Shown here piece after piece: positions 1-12,448 of a DNA stretch of 64,000 nt. The translations under genes and the position numbers were made by a program. Origin of the DNA: Alloyangia pacifica (GTDB taxonomy: Bacteria; Pseudomonadota; Alphaproteobacteria; Rhodobacterales; Rhodobacteraceae); the NCBI RefSeq assembly GCF_020524285.1, contig NZ_JAIVKX010000019.1:92333-156332 (forward strand). The letters run 5' to 3'. Every line of letters begins with the position of its first letter. Within the stretch, counting starts at the first letter, position 1. The notes below the pieces were generated by a model that was not told where the DNA came from, ran no database searches, and saw only the letters and a program-made list of their open reading frames with translations.

Positions 1-252
<252 letters not shown>

Positions 253-313
253 GGGTGTCTTTCGGCCTTTGTTTGAGTCGTTACGTGTTGCCCACCGTTG
301 GGCCGGGCGTAGC

Positions 314-480
314 GGGAGCCGGGCGGGCACCTGCCCGTGGGATGGCGCTGCAACGGTCGTGATCTGTGCTTTATCCTAGACAAAACGGGACGACTTCCGA
401 ACGTCGCGCGACGATGACACAGCGCCAGCCCGCCGGGACGGGCAGGCGCTTGCCCGGCGGCTTCGCCTCGATTCCGGGCG
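314..480 (+). repeat. 167-bp intergenic repeat, copy 1
   Basis: This copy aligns without gaps to 3584-3750. The outer parts are well conserved: the first 28 bases differ at 2 positions and the last 60 at about 6. The middle is much more diverged. Near the left end is CTGCCCGT and near the right end ACGGGCAG, so the element can fold on itself. Conserved ends with a variable centre resemble a palindromic intergenic repeat or MITE remnant. Confidence 0.8.
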
Positions 481-602
481 AAGTTGCGCATCTCTCAAGT
501 CTCTCGACCAAAGAGCCTCCCGACATCTCTTCCCTATTTCAATCTCTTACTCAACTCGTATCGGCGATGGCCCGACATGGCCATGGCGAAGACGAGCAAA
601 CG

Positions 603-624
603 GGGGCGGGCCGAAGCCCGCCCC
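603..624 (-). terminator. Hairpin after glpV
   Basis: A perfect 9-bp stem, GGGGCGGGC / GCCCGCCCC, closes a 4-base loop that reads TTCG on the transcribed (minus) strand. It lies 13 bp after the glpV stop. Only a short T-rich stretch follows, so it could be a partial terminator or a stabiliser of the upstream transporter mRNA. Confidence 0.6.
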
Positions 625-636
625 AGATCACCTAGC

Positions 637-2340
<1,704 letters not shown>

Positions 2341-2419
2341 GGTTTCCTCCCTTATTGAACCGTTTTTGACGTGTGCAGCGGTCCGGGCTCCTCCTGCCCG
2401 GACGGGGTTCTTCTGGGTC

Positions 2420-2692
2420 TCAGACCCAGCGGAACACCGCCGCCGCGTAGATCAGGCAGACGACAAGCGCCGCCGGCTGCGCCTGGCCGACAAGGCCGAG
2501 CCAGGCGAGATTGATGAAGGCCGAGCCCAGCAGCGTGATGAACAGCCGGTCGCCGCGCGTGGTCTCGATGCCCAGAACGCCGAGGCGCGGCGTCTCCGGA
2601 AAGCGGATCGCCAGCACGGTGAAGGTCACCAGCAGCGCCGCGATGGTCAGAAAGAAGGCCGCGGTGGGCCAGGTCCATGCCATCCAGTCCAT
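2420..2692 (-). CDS. glpU: Small membrane protein GlpU (DUF2160)
   Basis: A 90-residue protein with about three hydrophobic segments, starting MDWMAWTWPTAAFFLTIAAL, a typical DUF2160 opening. DUF2160 proteins are found in glycerol ABC transporter operons between the permease and the binding protein genes, as here. The biochemical role of GlpU in the transporter is not established; an accessory membrane subunit is the obvious guess. It lies 12 bp after glpQ. Confidence 0.9.
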   Translation of the reverse strand: MDWMAWTWPTAAFFLTIAALLVTFTVLAIRFPETPRLGVLGIETTRGDRLFITLLGSAFINLAWLGLVGQAQPAALVVCLIYAAAVFRWV

Positions 2693-2704
2693 TGCTCTCT
2701 CCTC

Positions 2705-3556
<852 letters not shown>

Positions 3557-3583
3557 GCGAGGCTCGCTTGAAGAAGATGGGAG

Positions 3584-3750
3584 GGGAGCCGGGCGAGCGC
3601 CTGCCCGTGGGCGGGAGCTACAACAGTCGAGCCCTGCGATTTATGCCAGCCAAGTCCGAGCGAGATCGAACCGGGGTGCACGGGCGTCCAAGCGCCAGCC
3701 CGCCGGGACGGGCAGGCGCTCGGCCGGCGGCGTCGCCTTGATCCCGGGCG
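3584..3750 (+). repeat. 167-bp intergenic repeat, copy 2
   Basis: Gap-free counterpart of 314-480 in the same orientation. Here the internal inverted repeat is complete: AGCGCCTGCCCGT near the left end and ACGGGCAGGCGCT near the right end, 13 bp perfectly complementary. The element sits between glpP and glpQ and would be transcribed as a large stem-loop in the glp mRNA. Confidence 0.8.
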
Positions 3751-3781
3751 GGTCGAGGCCTGTGTCAGAGGTCGGCTCATC

Positions 3782-4650
<869 letters not shown>

Positions 4651-4651
<1 letters not shown>

Positions 4652-5733
4652 CAGGCGGCCTCCCCCGAGGGTGCGACGCGCCAGTCGTCGCGGTAGACGT
4701 TGACGTGCGCCGGATCGAACCGCACGCGGGTCATGTCCGGCCCGATGCTCTCGTCCTCGCCGGCGACGATGTTGATGTCATGGCCGAAGAACTCGGCGCG
4801 GATGATCTTGTGACGCCCGGCATCCTCGACCCGGCGCACTTTCACCGGCAGCCCCTCGGTCTGGCTCAGGCGGGCGAATTCGGGGCGCACGCCGATCTCC
4901 ACCTTGCCGTCCATGGCGCGGTAGCCGGCGCCGAGATCGAAGTCCGAGCCGTTGATATAGGCCCGGCTGCCCTCGACCTTGGCGGGGATCACGTTCATCC
5001 CCGGCGAGCCGATGAAATAGCCGACGAAGGTATGCTCGGGTCGCTCGAAGAGCTCCTCGGGCGTGCCGATCTGCACCACCCGGCCATCGTACATCACCAC
5101 CACCTTGTCGGCGAAGGTCAGCGCCTCGGTCTGGTCGTGGGTGACGTAGATCATTGTGTGGCCGAAATCGTGGTGCAGCTTCTTGAGCTGGGTGCGCAGC
5201 TCCCACTTCATGTGCGGGTCGATCACCGTCAGCGGCTCGTCGAAGAGCAGGGCGTTCACGTCCTTGCGCACCATGCCGCGGCCAAGGCTGATCTTCTGCT
5301 TGGCGTCGGCGGTGAGCCCGGCGGCCTTGCGCTTGAGCATGTCCTCCATGCCGATCATCCGGGCGATCTCCTGCACGCGCTCGGCGACGTAGCTCTCGTC
5401 GCGGCCGCGGTTGCGCAGAGGGAAGGCGAGATTGTCGCGCACGGTCATCGTGTCGTAGACCACCGGGAACTGGAACACCTGCGCAATATTGCGCTCGGCG
5501 GTCGGCGCGTGGGTCACGTCCTGCCCGTCGAAGAGCACGCGGCCCTGCGAGGGGATCAGCAGCCCCGAGATGATGTTGAGCAGCGTGGACTTGCCGCAGC
5601 CCGAGGAGCCGAGGAGCGCGTAGGCGCCGCCGTCGTCCCAGTCGTGGGTCATCTGCTTGAGCGCGAAATCCGCCTCCGAGGCGGGGTTAGGCAGGTAGGA
5701 GTGGGCGAGATTGTCGAGCGTTATCTTGGCCAT
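4651..5733 (-). CDS. glpT: Glycerol ABC transporter ATPase GlpT (degenerate signature motif)
   Basis: A 360-residue ABC ATPase with a C-terminal TOBE-like domain. Walker A is GSSGCGKST (residues 42-50), the Q-loop Gln is residue 88, Walker B is ALLFDE (161-166) and the H-loop histidine is H199 in YVTHDQ. The LSGGQ signature is replaced by LTADAKQ (140-146), so this subunit cannot supply a normal signature to its partner's nucleotide. GlpS shows the opposite defect, which implies a heterodimer with one competent ATP site. The gene lies 12 bp after glpS and is coupled to glpP. Confidence 0.94.
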
Positions 5734-5745
5734 GTCGCCATCTCC

Positions 5746-6834
5746 TCAGGCAGCCAGCGCATAGGCGGCGGGGGCGACGAGATCGCCGTTCTCGCCAAAG
5801 ACGTAGACATGCCGGGGCGAGAGCCAGACGTCGAGCGGCTCACCGATCGGCAGGTGGTGCACGCCGCTCACCAGGCCGACCCAGCGTTCCCCGTGGTGAT
5901 CCAGGTGCACGAAAGTCTCGGACCCGGTCAGCTCGCTCACCTGCAACTGGGTGCGGAAGCGCAGCGCCTCCGGGTCGTGCTGGAGGATCTCCAGGTGGTT
6001 GGGCCGGAAGCCCGCCATGTAGCGTCCGTCGGGCAGATCCTTGAGCTTGCCGGTTGCCGGCGCGCTCTGGCCCTCGCCGAACATCAGCCGGTCGCCGGTC
6101 TTGGAGATCTGCAGGAAGTTCATCGGCGGATCGCTGAAGACGCGCGCGGTGGTCGCGTCGAGCGGCTGTCGGTAGACCTCGGGCGTCGGGCCGAACTGGG
6201 TGACCCGTCCTTCCCAGAGCGTGGCGGTATGGCCGCCGAGCAGCAGCGCCTCTTCGGGTTCGGTGGTGGCGTAGACGAAGATCGAGCCGGAAGCCTCGAA
6301 AATCTTGGGGATTTCCACGCGCAGCTCTTCGCGCAGCTTGTAGTCTAGGTTGGCCAGCGGCTCGTCCAGAAGCACCAGCCCGGCGTTCTTCACCAGCGCC
6401 CGCGCCAGCGCGCAGCGCTGCTGCTGGCCACCCGACAGCTCCAGCGGCTTGCGCGTCAAGAAGGGGGTCAGCTTCATCAGTTCGGCGCTCTCGCGCACCC
6501 GGCGGTCGATCTCGGCTCGGTCCACGCCCATCAACTTCATCGGCGAGGCGATATTCTGGTAGACGGTCATCGACGGGTAGTTGATGAACTGCTGGTAGAC
6601 CATGGCCACCTTGCGGTCCTGAACCCGCATGCCCGTGACGTCCTTGCCTTCCCAGAAAATCTTGCCGGTGCTGGGCGCGTCGAGCCCGGCCATCAGTCGC
6701 ATCAGCGACGTCTTGCCCGACAGGGTCGGGCCCAGCAGCACGTTCATCGTGCCATTGGCGAGCGTCAAATCGGTGGGGGCAATATGGGTCTGCCCCTCGA
6801 CGATCTTTGAAACGCCCTTCAGTTCCAGCGACAT
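5746..6834 (-). CDS. glpS: Glycerol ABC transporter ATPase GlpS (no H-loop histidine)
   Basis: A 362-residue ABC ATPase. Walker A is GPTLSGKT (35-42), the Q-loop is VYQQF (79-83), the signature LSGGQ (133-137) is intact, and Walker B is LVLLDEP (153-159). At the H-loop the usual THD is TTE: Thr191 takes the position of the histidine. It therefore complements GlpT, which has the histidine but no LSGGQ. A TOBE-like domain follows from about residue 240. A GGAGGAGG ribosome binding site lies upstream of the ATG at 6834. It is the first transporter gene after glpD. Confidence 0.94.
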   Translation of the reverse strand: MSLELKGVSKIVEGQTHIAPTDLTLANGTMNVLLGPTLSGKTSLMRLMAGLDAPSTGKIFWEGKDVTGMRVQDRKVAMVYQQFINYPSMTVYQNIASPMKLMGVDRAEIDRRVRESAELMKLTPFLTRKPLELSGGQQQRCALARALVKNAGLVLLDEPLANLDYKLREELRVEIPKIFEASGSIFVYATTEPEEALLLGGHTATLWEGRVTQFGPTPEVYRQPLDATTARVFSDPPMNFLQISKTGDRLMFGEGQSAPATGKLKDLPDGRYMAGFRPNHLEILQHDPEALRFRTQLQVSELTGSETFVHLDHHGERWVGLVSGVHHLPIGEPLDVWLSPRHVYVFGENGDLVAPAAYALAA

Positions 6835-6870
6835 AAGGTCCTCCTCCCCGCGCCGTATGTCTCCGCCGTG

Positions 6871-8466
6871 CTATTCGGCGGCGTCGGCGCTTTGCCGGCG
6901 GGATGTCATCCAGCCGTCAAGTGCCGATATCTCCTCCGTGCTCAGGCGCAGCCCGAGCTTGGTGCGTCGCCACACCACATCCTCGGCCGTGCGGGCGAAC
7001 TCCTGCCGCATCAGCCAGATCACTTCCGCCTCCGTGAGCGTCGCGCCGAAACCCCTCCCAAGGTCCTCCGCGCTCTGTGCCTCTCCCAGAAGCGTTTCTG
7101 CCTCGGTGCCGTAGGCGCGCACGAGCCGCCGCGCCCAAACCTCTCCAAGGAAGGGATATTTCCCGTTCAGAGCTTGCACCAGAGCGTCGAAGCCGTCGAC
7201 CGGGAAATCGCCGCCGGGCATCGCCACGCCCGCCGTCCAGGGGCCGGACTTCAGCGCGATGTGCTCGCTGATCTTCTCCAGCGCGCTTTCTGCAAGCCGC
7301 CGGTAGGTGGTGATCTTGCCGCCGAAGACGTTGAGCACCGGCGCGCCGCCCTCCGCGTCCACTTTCAGCGTGTAATCCCGCGTCGCCGCCGTGGCGCTGG
7401 AGGCGCCGTCGTCATAGAGCGGACGCACGCCGGAGTAGGTCCAGACCACGTCCGCGTCCGAGATCGACTGCGCGAAATACTGGTTGGCGAAGTTGATCAG
7501 GTAGCCCTGTTCCTCGGGCGTGCAGACGGGACGCCGATCCGGGGCCTTATGCTCGGCGTCGGTGGTGCCGATCAGGGTGAAATCGCGCTCGTAGGGGATG
7601 GCGAAGATGATCCGCCCGTCGGTGCCCTGGAAGAAGTAGCACTTGTCGTGATCGTAGAGGCGGCGGGTGACGATATGGCTGCCGCGCACCAAGCGTACGC
7701 CCTCGCGCGAGGGCAGGTCGATCTTGTCGTGGATCACGTCGCCGACCCACGGCCCGCCGGCATTGATCAGCATCTTCGCGTAATGCGTTGCTTTCGCGCC
7801 GGTCTCGGCATCCTCGGTCTCGACCCGCCAGAGCGCGCCGTCGCGCTGCGCATGGGTCACCTTGGTGCGGGTCATGATCGTCGCGCCACGCGCCTCGGCG
7901 TCGCGGGCGTTGAGCACCACCAAGCGCGAGTCCTCGACCCAGCAGTCGGAATACTCATAAGCGCGCTCGAAGCGCTCCTGTAGCGGCGCGCCTTCTTTCG
8001 TGCCCTTCAGCGACAGCGTCGCCGTGCCAGGCAGGATCTTCCGCCCGCCGAGATGGTCATACATGAACAGCCCCATGCGGATCAGCCAGGCCGGGCGGCG
8101 GCCCTTCATCCAGGGCATGACAAGGCTGAGGCCCTTGGAAATCGGCGTCTCGCTCTCGAAGCGCATGTCCCTGTGGTAGGGCAGCACGAAGCGCATCGGC
8201 CAGCTGATATGCGGCATGGCGCGCAGCAGCACCTCGCGCTCGACCAGCGCCTCGCGCACCAGCCGCACCTCGAGGTACTCGAGATAGCGCAGCCCGCCGT
8301 GGAACAGCTTCGTCGAGGCGGAAGAGGTCGCCGAGGCCAGATCCCCCATCTCGGCCAGCACCACCGACGCGCCGCGCCCGGCCGCGTCCCGCGCGATGCC
8401 GCATCCGTTGATGCCGCCGCCGATGACGAAGAGATCTGCTGGGGTATCGGGGCTGGTCTTGCGCAC
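6871..8466 (-). CDS. glpD: Aerobic glycerol-3-phosphate dehydrogenase
   Basis: A 531-residue FAD enzyme that oxidises glycerol 3-phosphate to dihydroxyacetone phosphate at the inner membrane and passes electrons to the quinone pool. The N-terminus carries the dinucleotide-binding motif VIGGGINGCGIARDAAGRG, followed by the family signature ATSSASTKLFHGGLRYLE. The start is a GTG at 8464-8466 with GAGGA a few bases upstream. It is the first gene of the leftward glp operon and is transcribed divergently from glpR across a 235-bp regulatory gap. Confidence 0.96.
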   Translation of the reverse strand: MRKTSPDTPADLFVIGGGINGCGIARDAAGRGASVVLAEMGDLASATSSASTKLFHGGLRYLEYLEVRLVREALVEREVLLRAMPHISWPMRFVLPYHRDMRFESETPISKGLSLVMPWMKGRRPAWLIRMGLFMYDHLGGRKILPGTATLSLKGTKEGAPLQERFERAYEYSDCWVEDSRLVVLNARDAEARGATIMTRTKVTHAQRDGALWRVETEDAETGAKATHYAKMLINAGGPWVGDVIHDKIDLPSREGVRLVRGSHIVTRRLYDHDKCYFFQGTDGRIIFAIPYERDFTLIGTTDAEHKAPDRRPVCTPEEQGYLINFANQYFAQSISDADVVWTYSGVRPLYDDGASSATAATRDYTLKVDAEGGAPVLNVFGGKITTYRRLAESALEKISEHIALKSGPWTAGVAMPGGDFPVDGFDALVQALNGKYPFLGEVWARRLVRAYGTEAETLLGEAQSAEDLGRGFGATLTEAEVIWLMRQEFARTAEDVVWRRTKLGLRLSTEEISALDGWMTSRRQSADAAE

Positions 8467-8526
8467 GGGGTCCTCTTTCGGGTTGGGGGCAGGCTAATCC
8501 CGGATCGCACATTCACGCAACAACTT

Positions 8527-8550
8527 TATGTTCGTTTTTTTTCGTTCCGC
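8527..8550. promoter_or_regulatory. Candidate GlpR operator near glpD
   Basis: TATGTTCG at 8527-8534 matches a half-site of the E. coli GlpR operator (TATGTTCG and its complement), and a second TTCG follows exactly 10 bp on at 8541. DeoR-family repressors often bind TTTCG-type repeats. The site is about 60 bp upstream of the glpD start. The assignment is inferred from motif and position. Confidence 0.5.
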
Positions 8551-8676
8551 ATGAAATCCGGTATTTCTTCCTATAAACCTGTGCTTGTCGTGCAAGTGGC
8601 ATGGAAAACCGTGCGCTTGCAGCAAGGTTTTTGCTGGAATTTCGTCGTTGGCGCGGGTCTTCTGCTGCTAGAATCT

Positions 8677-8696
8677 CGAAAACGAAAGAAACCGAA
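8677..8696. promoter_or_regulatory. Candidate GlpR operator next to glpR
   Basis: Three CGAA tetramers start at 8677, 8683 and 8693, the mirror image of the TTCG repeats near glpD. The last ends five bases before the glpR ATG, so binding here would block glpR expression. This fits autoregulation by a DeoR-type repressor but is inference. Confidence 0.4.
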
Positions 8697-8701
8697 CACT
8701 G

Positions 8702-9469
8702 ATGTCCCAGTCCCTGCGCCACCCGGAGATTCTCGAAATCGCCCGCCGCGACGGCAAGGTGACCGTCGAGGGGCTGGCGCAGCATTTCGGGGTCACCTTG
8801 CAGACCATCCGCCGGGACCTGAGCGATCTGGCCGATGGCGGCCGGCTGGAACGGGTGCACGGCGGGGCGGTGCTGCCCTCGGGCACGATGAACATCGGCT
8901 ACGAAGAGCGGCGCCATCTCAACATGGACGCCAAGACCGCCATCGCCCGCGCCTGCGCCGAGCGCATCCCGCATGGCATCTCGCTGTTTCTCAACATCGG
9001 CACCAGCACCGAGGCAGTGGCGCGCGAGCTTCTGCACCACAAGGGGCTGATGGTGGTGACCAACAATATGAACGTCGCCAATATCCTCGTCGCCAACCCA
9101 GATTGCGAGGTGCTGGTCAGCGGCGGCAGCCTGCGCCGCACCGACGGCGGGCTCATTGGCGCGCTGGCGACCGAGAGCATCCGGCAGTTCAAGTTCGACC
9201 TCGCCGTCATCGGCTGCTCGGCGCTGGATGCCGAGGGCGACATTCTCGATTTCGACATCCAGGAGGTCGGCGTCAGCCGCGCCATCCTGCGCCAGTCGCG
9301 CCGCACCTACCTCGTGGCCGACCAGTCGAAGTTCAAGCGCAGCGCCCCGGCGCGCATTGCCTCGCTGTCGGAGATCGACAAGTTCCTCACCGACGCACCG
9401 CTGGAGCCGGGCCTTGCCGCGGCCTGCGCCGACTGGGGTTGCGAGGTGGTGGTGGCGGCGCGGGGCTGA
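8702..9469 (+). CDS. glpR: Glycerol-3-phosphate regulon repressor (DeoR family)
   Basis: A 255-residue DeoR-family transcription factor. The N-terminal helix-turn-helix spans about residues 18-45 and contains VTLQTIRRDLSDLADGGRLE, the DeoR signature. The C-terminal sensor domain (about 75-235) resembles phosphosugar isomerases and includes NIGTSTEAVA and DLAVIGCSALDAEGDILDFD. In the family, glycerol 3-phosphate relieves repression. It is divergent from glpD, with TTCG/CGAA repeats in between. No strong ribosome binding site precedes the ATG. Confidence 0.93.
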   Translation: MSQSLRHPEILEIARRDGKVTVEGLAQHFGVTLQTIRRDLSDLADGGRLERVHGGAVLPSGTMNIGYEERRHLNMDAKTAIARACAERIPHGISLFLNIGTSTEAVARELLHHKGLMVVTNNMNVANILVANPDCEVLVSGGSLRRTDGGLIGALATESIRQFKFDLAVIGCSALDAEGDILDFDIQEVGVSRAILRQSRRTYLVADQSKFKRSAPARIASLSEIDKFLTDAPLEPGLAAACADWGCEVVVAARG

Positions 9470-9513
9470 CCTCCGGCTTGCACGCCGCGCCGGCGGCGGT
9501 ATAGCTCGAGACC

Positions 9514-10221
9514 ATGCGTTTCGAGACCCCGCTCATCCCCGCCCGCCTGCTGCGCCGCTACAAGCGCTTCCTCGCCGACTGCCGGCTCGAGGATGGCTCC
9601 GAGATCACCGCCCATGTGGCCAACCCGGGCAGCATGCTGGGCATGGCCGAGCCCGAGAGCAAGATCTGGCTCGAGCCCAACGACGATCCGAAGCGAAAGC
9701 TGAAATACGCCTGGCGGCTGATCGAGCACGAGAGCGGCGCCTTCACCGGCGTCGACACCGGCGTGCCCAATCGCGTGCTGCGCGCCGCGCTGGAGGCCGG
9801 GCAGGTCGCGGGGCTCGAGGGCTACGAGACGGTGCGCCCCGAGGTGAAATACGGAGAGAAGAGCCGCGTCGACTTCCTGCTGACCGGTGCCGGGCGCCGC
9901 GATTGCTATGTCGAGGTGAAATCGGTGACGCTCTCGCGCCGCCCCGGCCTTGCCGAGTTCCCCGACAGCGTCACGGCGCGCGGGGCCAAGCATCTCGCGG
10001 AGCTCTCGGCGATGGTCGCAGAGGGGCATCGTGCGGTGATGCTCTACCTCGTGCAGCGCACCGACGCCGCCGCGGTGACCCTCGCCGCCGATATCGATCC
10101 GACCTACGCCGCCGCCTTCGCCGCCGCGCGGGAGGCGGGCGTCGAGGTGCTCGCGCTCGGCTGCAAGATCGGCCCCGACGAGATCACTCTCGGCAGCGCG
10201 TTGCCGTTCCAAGCGCCCTGA
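9514..10221 (+). CDS. sfsA: SfsA family protein
   Basis: A 235-residue protein that matches the SfsA family over its full length. The N-terminal OB-like part includes AHVANPGSMLGM and the C-terminal nuclease-like part includes CYVEVKSVTLSR and FPDSVTARGAKHLAEL. SfsA was named for stimulating maltose fermentation in E. coli and has been reported to bind DNA; its precise activity is unsettled. It is 44 bp downstream of glpR in the same direction and could be cotranscribed, though I see no functional link to glycerol. Confidence 0.93.
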   Translation: MRFETPLIPARLLRRYKRFLADCRLEDGSEITAHVANPGSMLGMAEPESKIWLEPNDDPKRKLKYAWRLIEHESGAFTGVDTGVPNRVLRAALEAGQVAGLEGYETVRPEVKYGEKSRVDFLLTGAGRRDCYVEVKSVTLSRRPGLAEFPDSVTARGAKHLAELSAMVAEGHRAVMLYLVQRTDAAAVTLAADIDPTYAAAFAAAREAGVEVLALGCKIGPDEITLGSALPFQAP

Positions 10222-10278
10222 CTCGCCCCGGGCGCTCTTTCCGGCGCTTTCGTCCCACCCGGGCTTTCGCCTAGGTCC

Positions 10279-10324
10279 AAATATCCCGGGGGAGTCCGCG
10301 TCAGCGGACGGGGGCAGAGCCCCC
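10279..10324. repeat. Short GC hairpin element between convergent sfsA and mscS
   Basis: The sequence AAATATCCCGGGGG leads into two small hairpins, TCCGC-GTCA-GCGGA and GGGGGC-AGA-GCCCCC. The same arrangement, inverted and diverged, occurs at 56954-57003. Both copies sit between convergent genes, so the element could act as a bidirectional terminator. Confidence 0.65.
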
Positions 10325-10349
10325 ATCCACCTCGCTCAAACAGCCCGCC

Positions 10350-11246
10350 TCAGACCAGCTGCGACCGCGGCTCCGCGCCGCTCTCCTCTGCGTCGTCCCG
10401 GGAAACGTGCAAGGTGCGGGTCGGGAAGGGGATGTCGACGCCATTGGCGTCCAGCGCCTCCTTGACCTTGCGCTTCATGTCGGCCTGGTACTGGAAGAAG
10501 TCGCCGCTCGCGACCCAGACCCGCACCAGGAAATCGACCGAGCTGTCGTTCAGCGCGTTGACCTGGATGAAGGGCGCGGGATCGCTCATCGAGCGGTCGT
10601 CGGCCATGATGGTCTCGCGGATCACCTTCTCGGCGGTGGCGAGGTTGGCACCGTAGCCGACGCCAAAGGTCCATTCCGCCCGGCGGGTCTGGTAGATCGA
10701 GTAGTTCTCGATGACATTGCCCCAGACCTCGGAGTTCGGGACGATGATCTGGGTGTTGCTGAGGCTGGCAAGCTCGGTGGTGTTGAGCGTGATGTCCTTC
10801 ACCGTGCCCGACTGGCCGGCGACCGAGACGAAGTCGCCCAGCTTGATCGGCCGGAAGACGATGATCATCACCCCCGCGGCAACATTCGACAGGGTGCCCT
10901 GCAGCGCGAGACCGACCGCAAGCCCGGCGGCGCCGAGGGCGGCGATGATCGAAGTGGTCTGCACGCCGAAGGTGTTGAGCACGATCAGCACGGTGAAGAT
11001 CAGCACCAGGTAGCGCGCGATATTGCCCAGGAAGTTGAAGAGCGTGTCGTCGAGCTTTGCGCTGCGCTCGGCCACGGCGGCGATCCGGCCCTTGACCCAG
11101 CGGCCGATGAAGAGGCCGATCAGCAGCAGCACGATGGCTGCCACCACGTTGCCGAGCATGCTCGCCAGGAAATCCAGCGTGAACACGTCGGAAAGCGACG
11201 TGCCGTTGTAGATCTCGGTGTTCATGACTTCGTTGATACTGTCCAT
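10350..11246 (-). CDS. Small-conductance mechanosensitive channel (MscS family)
   Basis: A 298-residue MscS-type channel that would release solutes on hypo-osmotic shock. Three transmembrane helices lie within residues 25-130; TM3 has the glycine/alanine pattern AALGAAGLAVGLALQGTLSN followed by FRPIKLGDFV. The cytoplasmic beta and alpha/beta domains occupy roughly residues 130-280. The ATG at 11246 has GAGGG upstream; an internal ATG at 11225 is possible. It is convergent with sfsA and divergent from map. Confidence 0.94.
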   Translation of the reverse strand: MDSINEVMNTEIYNGTSLSDVFTLDFLASMLGNVVAAIVLLLIGLFIGRWVKGRIAAVAERSAKLDDTLFNFLGNIARYLVLIFTVLIVLNTFGVQTTSIIAALGAAGLAVGLALQGTLSNVAAGVMIIVFRPIKLGDFVSVAGQSGTVKDITLNTTELASLSNTQIIVPNSEVWGNVIENYSIYQTRRAEWTFGVGYGANLATAEKVIRETIMADDRSMSDPAPFIQVNALNDSSVDFLVRVWVASGDFFQYQADMKRKVKEALDANGVDIPFPTRTLHVSRDDAEESGAEPRSQLV

Positions 11247-11501
11247 TGTCCCTCGTCGGTCCTTTTCTGCGCCTTGCGGCTTTCTTGCGCGCCGCTGCGA
11301 CCGGCGCGTCTTTTGGTCGGATGCGCCTGATCCCCTTCAGGCGGTTTGGCATGCACTGCGGCCCCCGGGACGGCCATTTTCCGGCAGATCCCCGTCGCGG
11401 CCCGCTTCGCGGGTCGAAACGCAGGGGCATGGCATTGCGTTCCCCTGCCATCCTCTGGCAATGGAACACAACACGCATTAAGTATTGAAGGGAAGAGACC
11501 A

Positions 11502-12329
11502 ATGGAGCGCCCCGTCTTGCGAAATGACACGAGCGGCCGTCTCACCCGCGACGGCATCCGCATTCACGAAACCGCCGATTTTGCCGGCATGCACAAGGCC
11601 GGTGCGCTGGCCGCCAAGATCCTCGACGATCTGGCGCCGCTGGTCGAGCCTGGCCAGACGACGGGCGTCATCGACGACTTCATCCGCAATGCGGTGGAAG
11701 AGGCGGGGGCGACCTCGGCGACGATCGGCTACAAGGGCTACCAGCACGCCAGCTGCATCTCGATCAACCACGTGGTCTGCCATGGCATCCCCGGCGACAA
11801 GAAGCTGAAGGATGGCGACATTCTCAACGTCGACGTCACGGTGATCGTCGATGGCTGGTACGGCGATACCTCGCGCATGTACGTGGCCGGAAAGCTCTCG
11901 CGCAAGGCCGAGCGGCTGATCCAGGTGACCCACGACTCGCTGATGCTGGGCATCGAGGCGGTGAAGCCGGGCAACACCTTCGGTGACATCGGCCACGCGA
12001 TCCAGAGCTACGTCGAGGCGCAGCGCATGTCGGTGGTGCGTGACTTCTGCGGCCACGGCCTCGGCCGGGTGTTCCACGCGGCGCCCAACGTGCTGCACTA
12101 CGGCCGTGCCGGCACTGGCCCGGTGCTGGAAGAGGGCATGTTCTTCACCATCGAGCCGATGGTGAACCTCGGCCGCCCCGAGACCAAGGTGCTCGCCGAC
12201 GACTGGACCGCGGTGACCCGCGACAAGTCGCTCTCGGCGCAGTTCGAGCATTCGGTCGGGGTGACCGCCGATGGCGCCGAGATCTTCACGCTCTCGCCGG
12301 GCGGCAAGTTCCACCCGACGTGGGGTTGA
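11502..12329 (+). CDS. map: Methionine aminopeptidase, type I
   Basis: A 275-residue enzyme that removes the initiator methionine from nascent proteins. The five metal ligands of the pita-bread fold are recognisable: Asp in NVDVTVIVDGW, Asp in YGDTSRMYV, His in GHGLGRVFHAAP, Glu in FTIEPMVNLG and Glu in SAQFEHSVGV. I chose ATG 11502 because GGGAAGAG lies just upstream and the resulting length is normal; the frame is open further upstream without family similarity. A strong hairpin follows at 12384-12416. Confidence 0.95.
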   Translation: MERPVLRNDTSGRLTRDGIRIHETADFAGMHKAGALAAKILDDLAPLVEPGQTTGVIDDFIRNAVEEAGATSATIGYKGYQHASCISINHVVCHGIPGDKKLKDGDILNVDVTVIVDGWYGDTSRMYVAGKLSRKAERLIQVTHDSLMLGIEAVKPGNTFGDIGHAIQSYVEAQRMSVVRDFCGHGLGRVFHAAPNVLHYGRAGTGPVLEEGMFFTIEPMVNLGRPETKVLADDWTAVTRDKSLSAQFEHSVGVTADGAEIFTLSPGGKFHPTWG

Positions 12330-12383
12330 TCCGGGGCTGATCGGGGGGAGCCCCGACCGGCAAAGCGTTTGTCGAAAGTTCAT

Positions 12384-12416
12384 CGGGCCGTGCCAGCGGA
12401 GTGCTGGCACGGCCCG
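12384..12416. terminator. Terminator between convergent map and the TSUP permease gene
   Basis: A perfect 14-bp stem, CGGGCCGTGCCAGC / GCTGGCACGGCCCG, encloses a 5-base loop and is followed on the plus strand by TTTGGTTT. It lies midway between convergent stops at 12329 and 12449 and can serve both. Confidence 0.85.
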
Positions 12417-12448
12417 TTTGGTTTCACCGTTGGAAGCTGCCGGGCTTC

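Larger units (their letters stand above)
253..636. other. Intergenic region glpV-glpK with repeat copy and hairpin
   Basis: No convincing gene lies in this 384-bp gap. It holds a 167-bp repeat element (314-480) and a GC-rich UUCG-type hairpin (603-624) just after glpV. The stretch 481-600 is lower in GC and shows nothing I can assign. Confidence 0.6.

Noticed and set aside
5746..6834. GlpS as a broken or pseudogenised ATPase because its H-loop histidine is missing
   Set aside because: The frame is intact, the other motifs are good, and GlpT has the complementary defect, so functional asymmetry is a better explanation.
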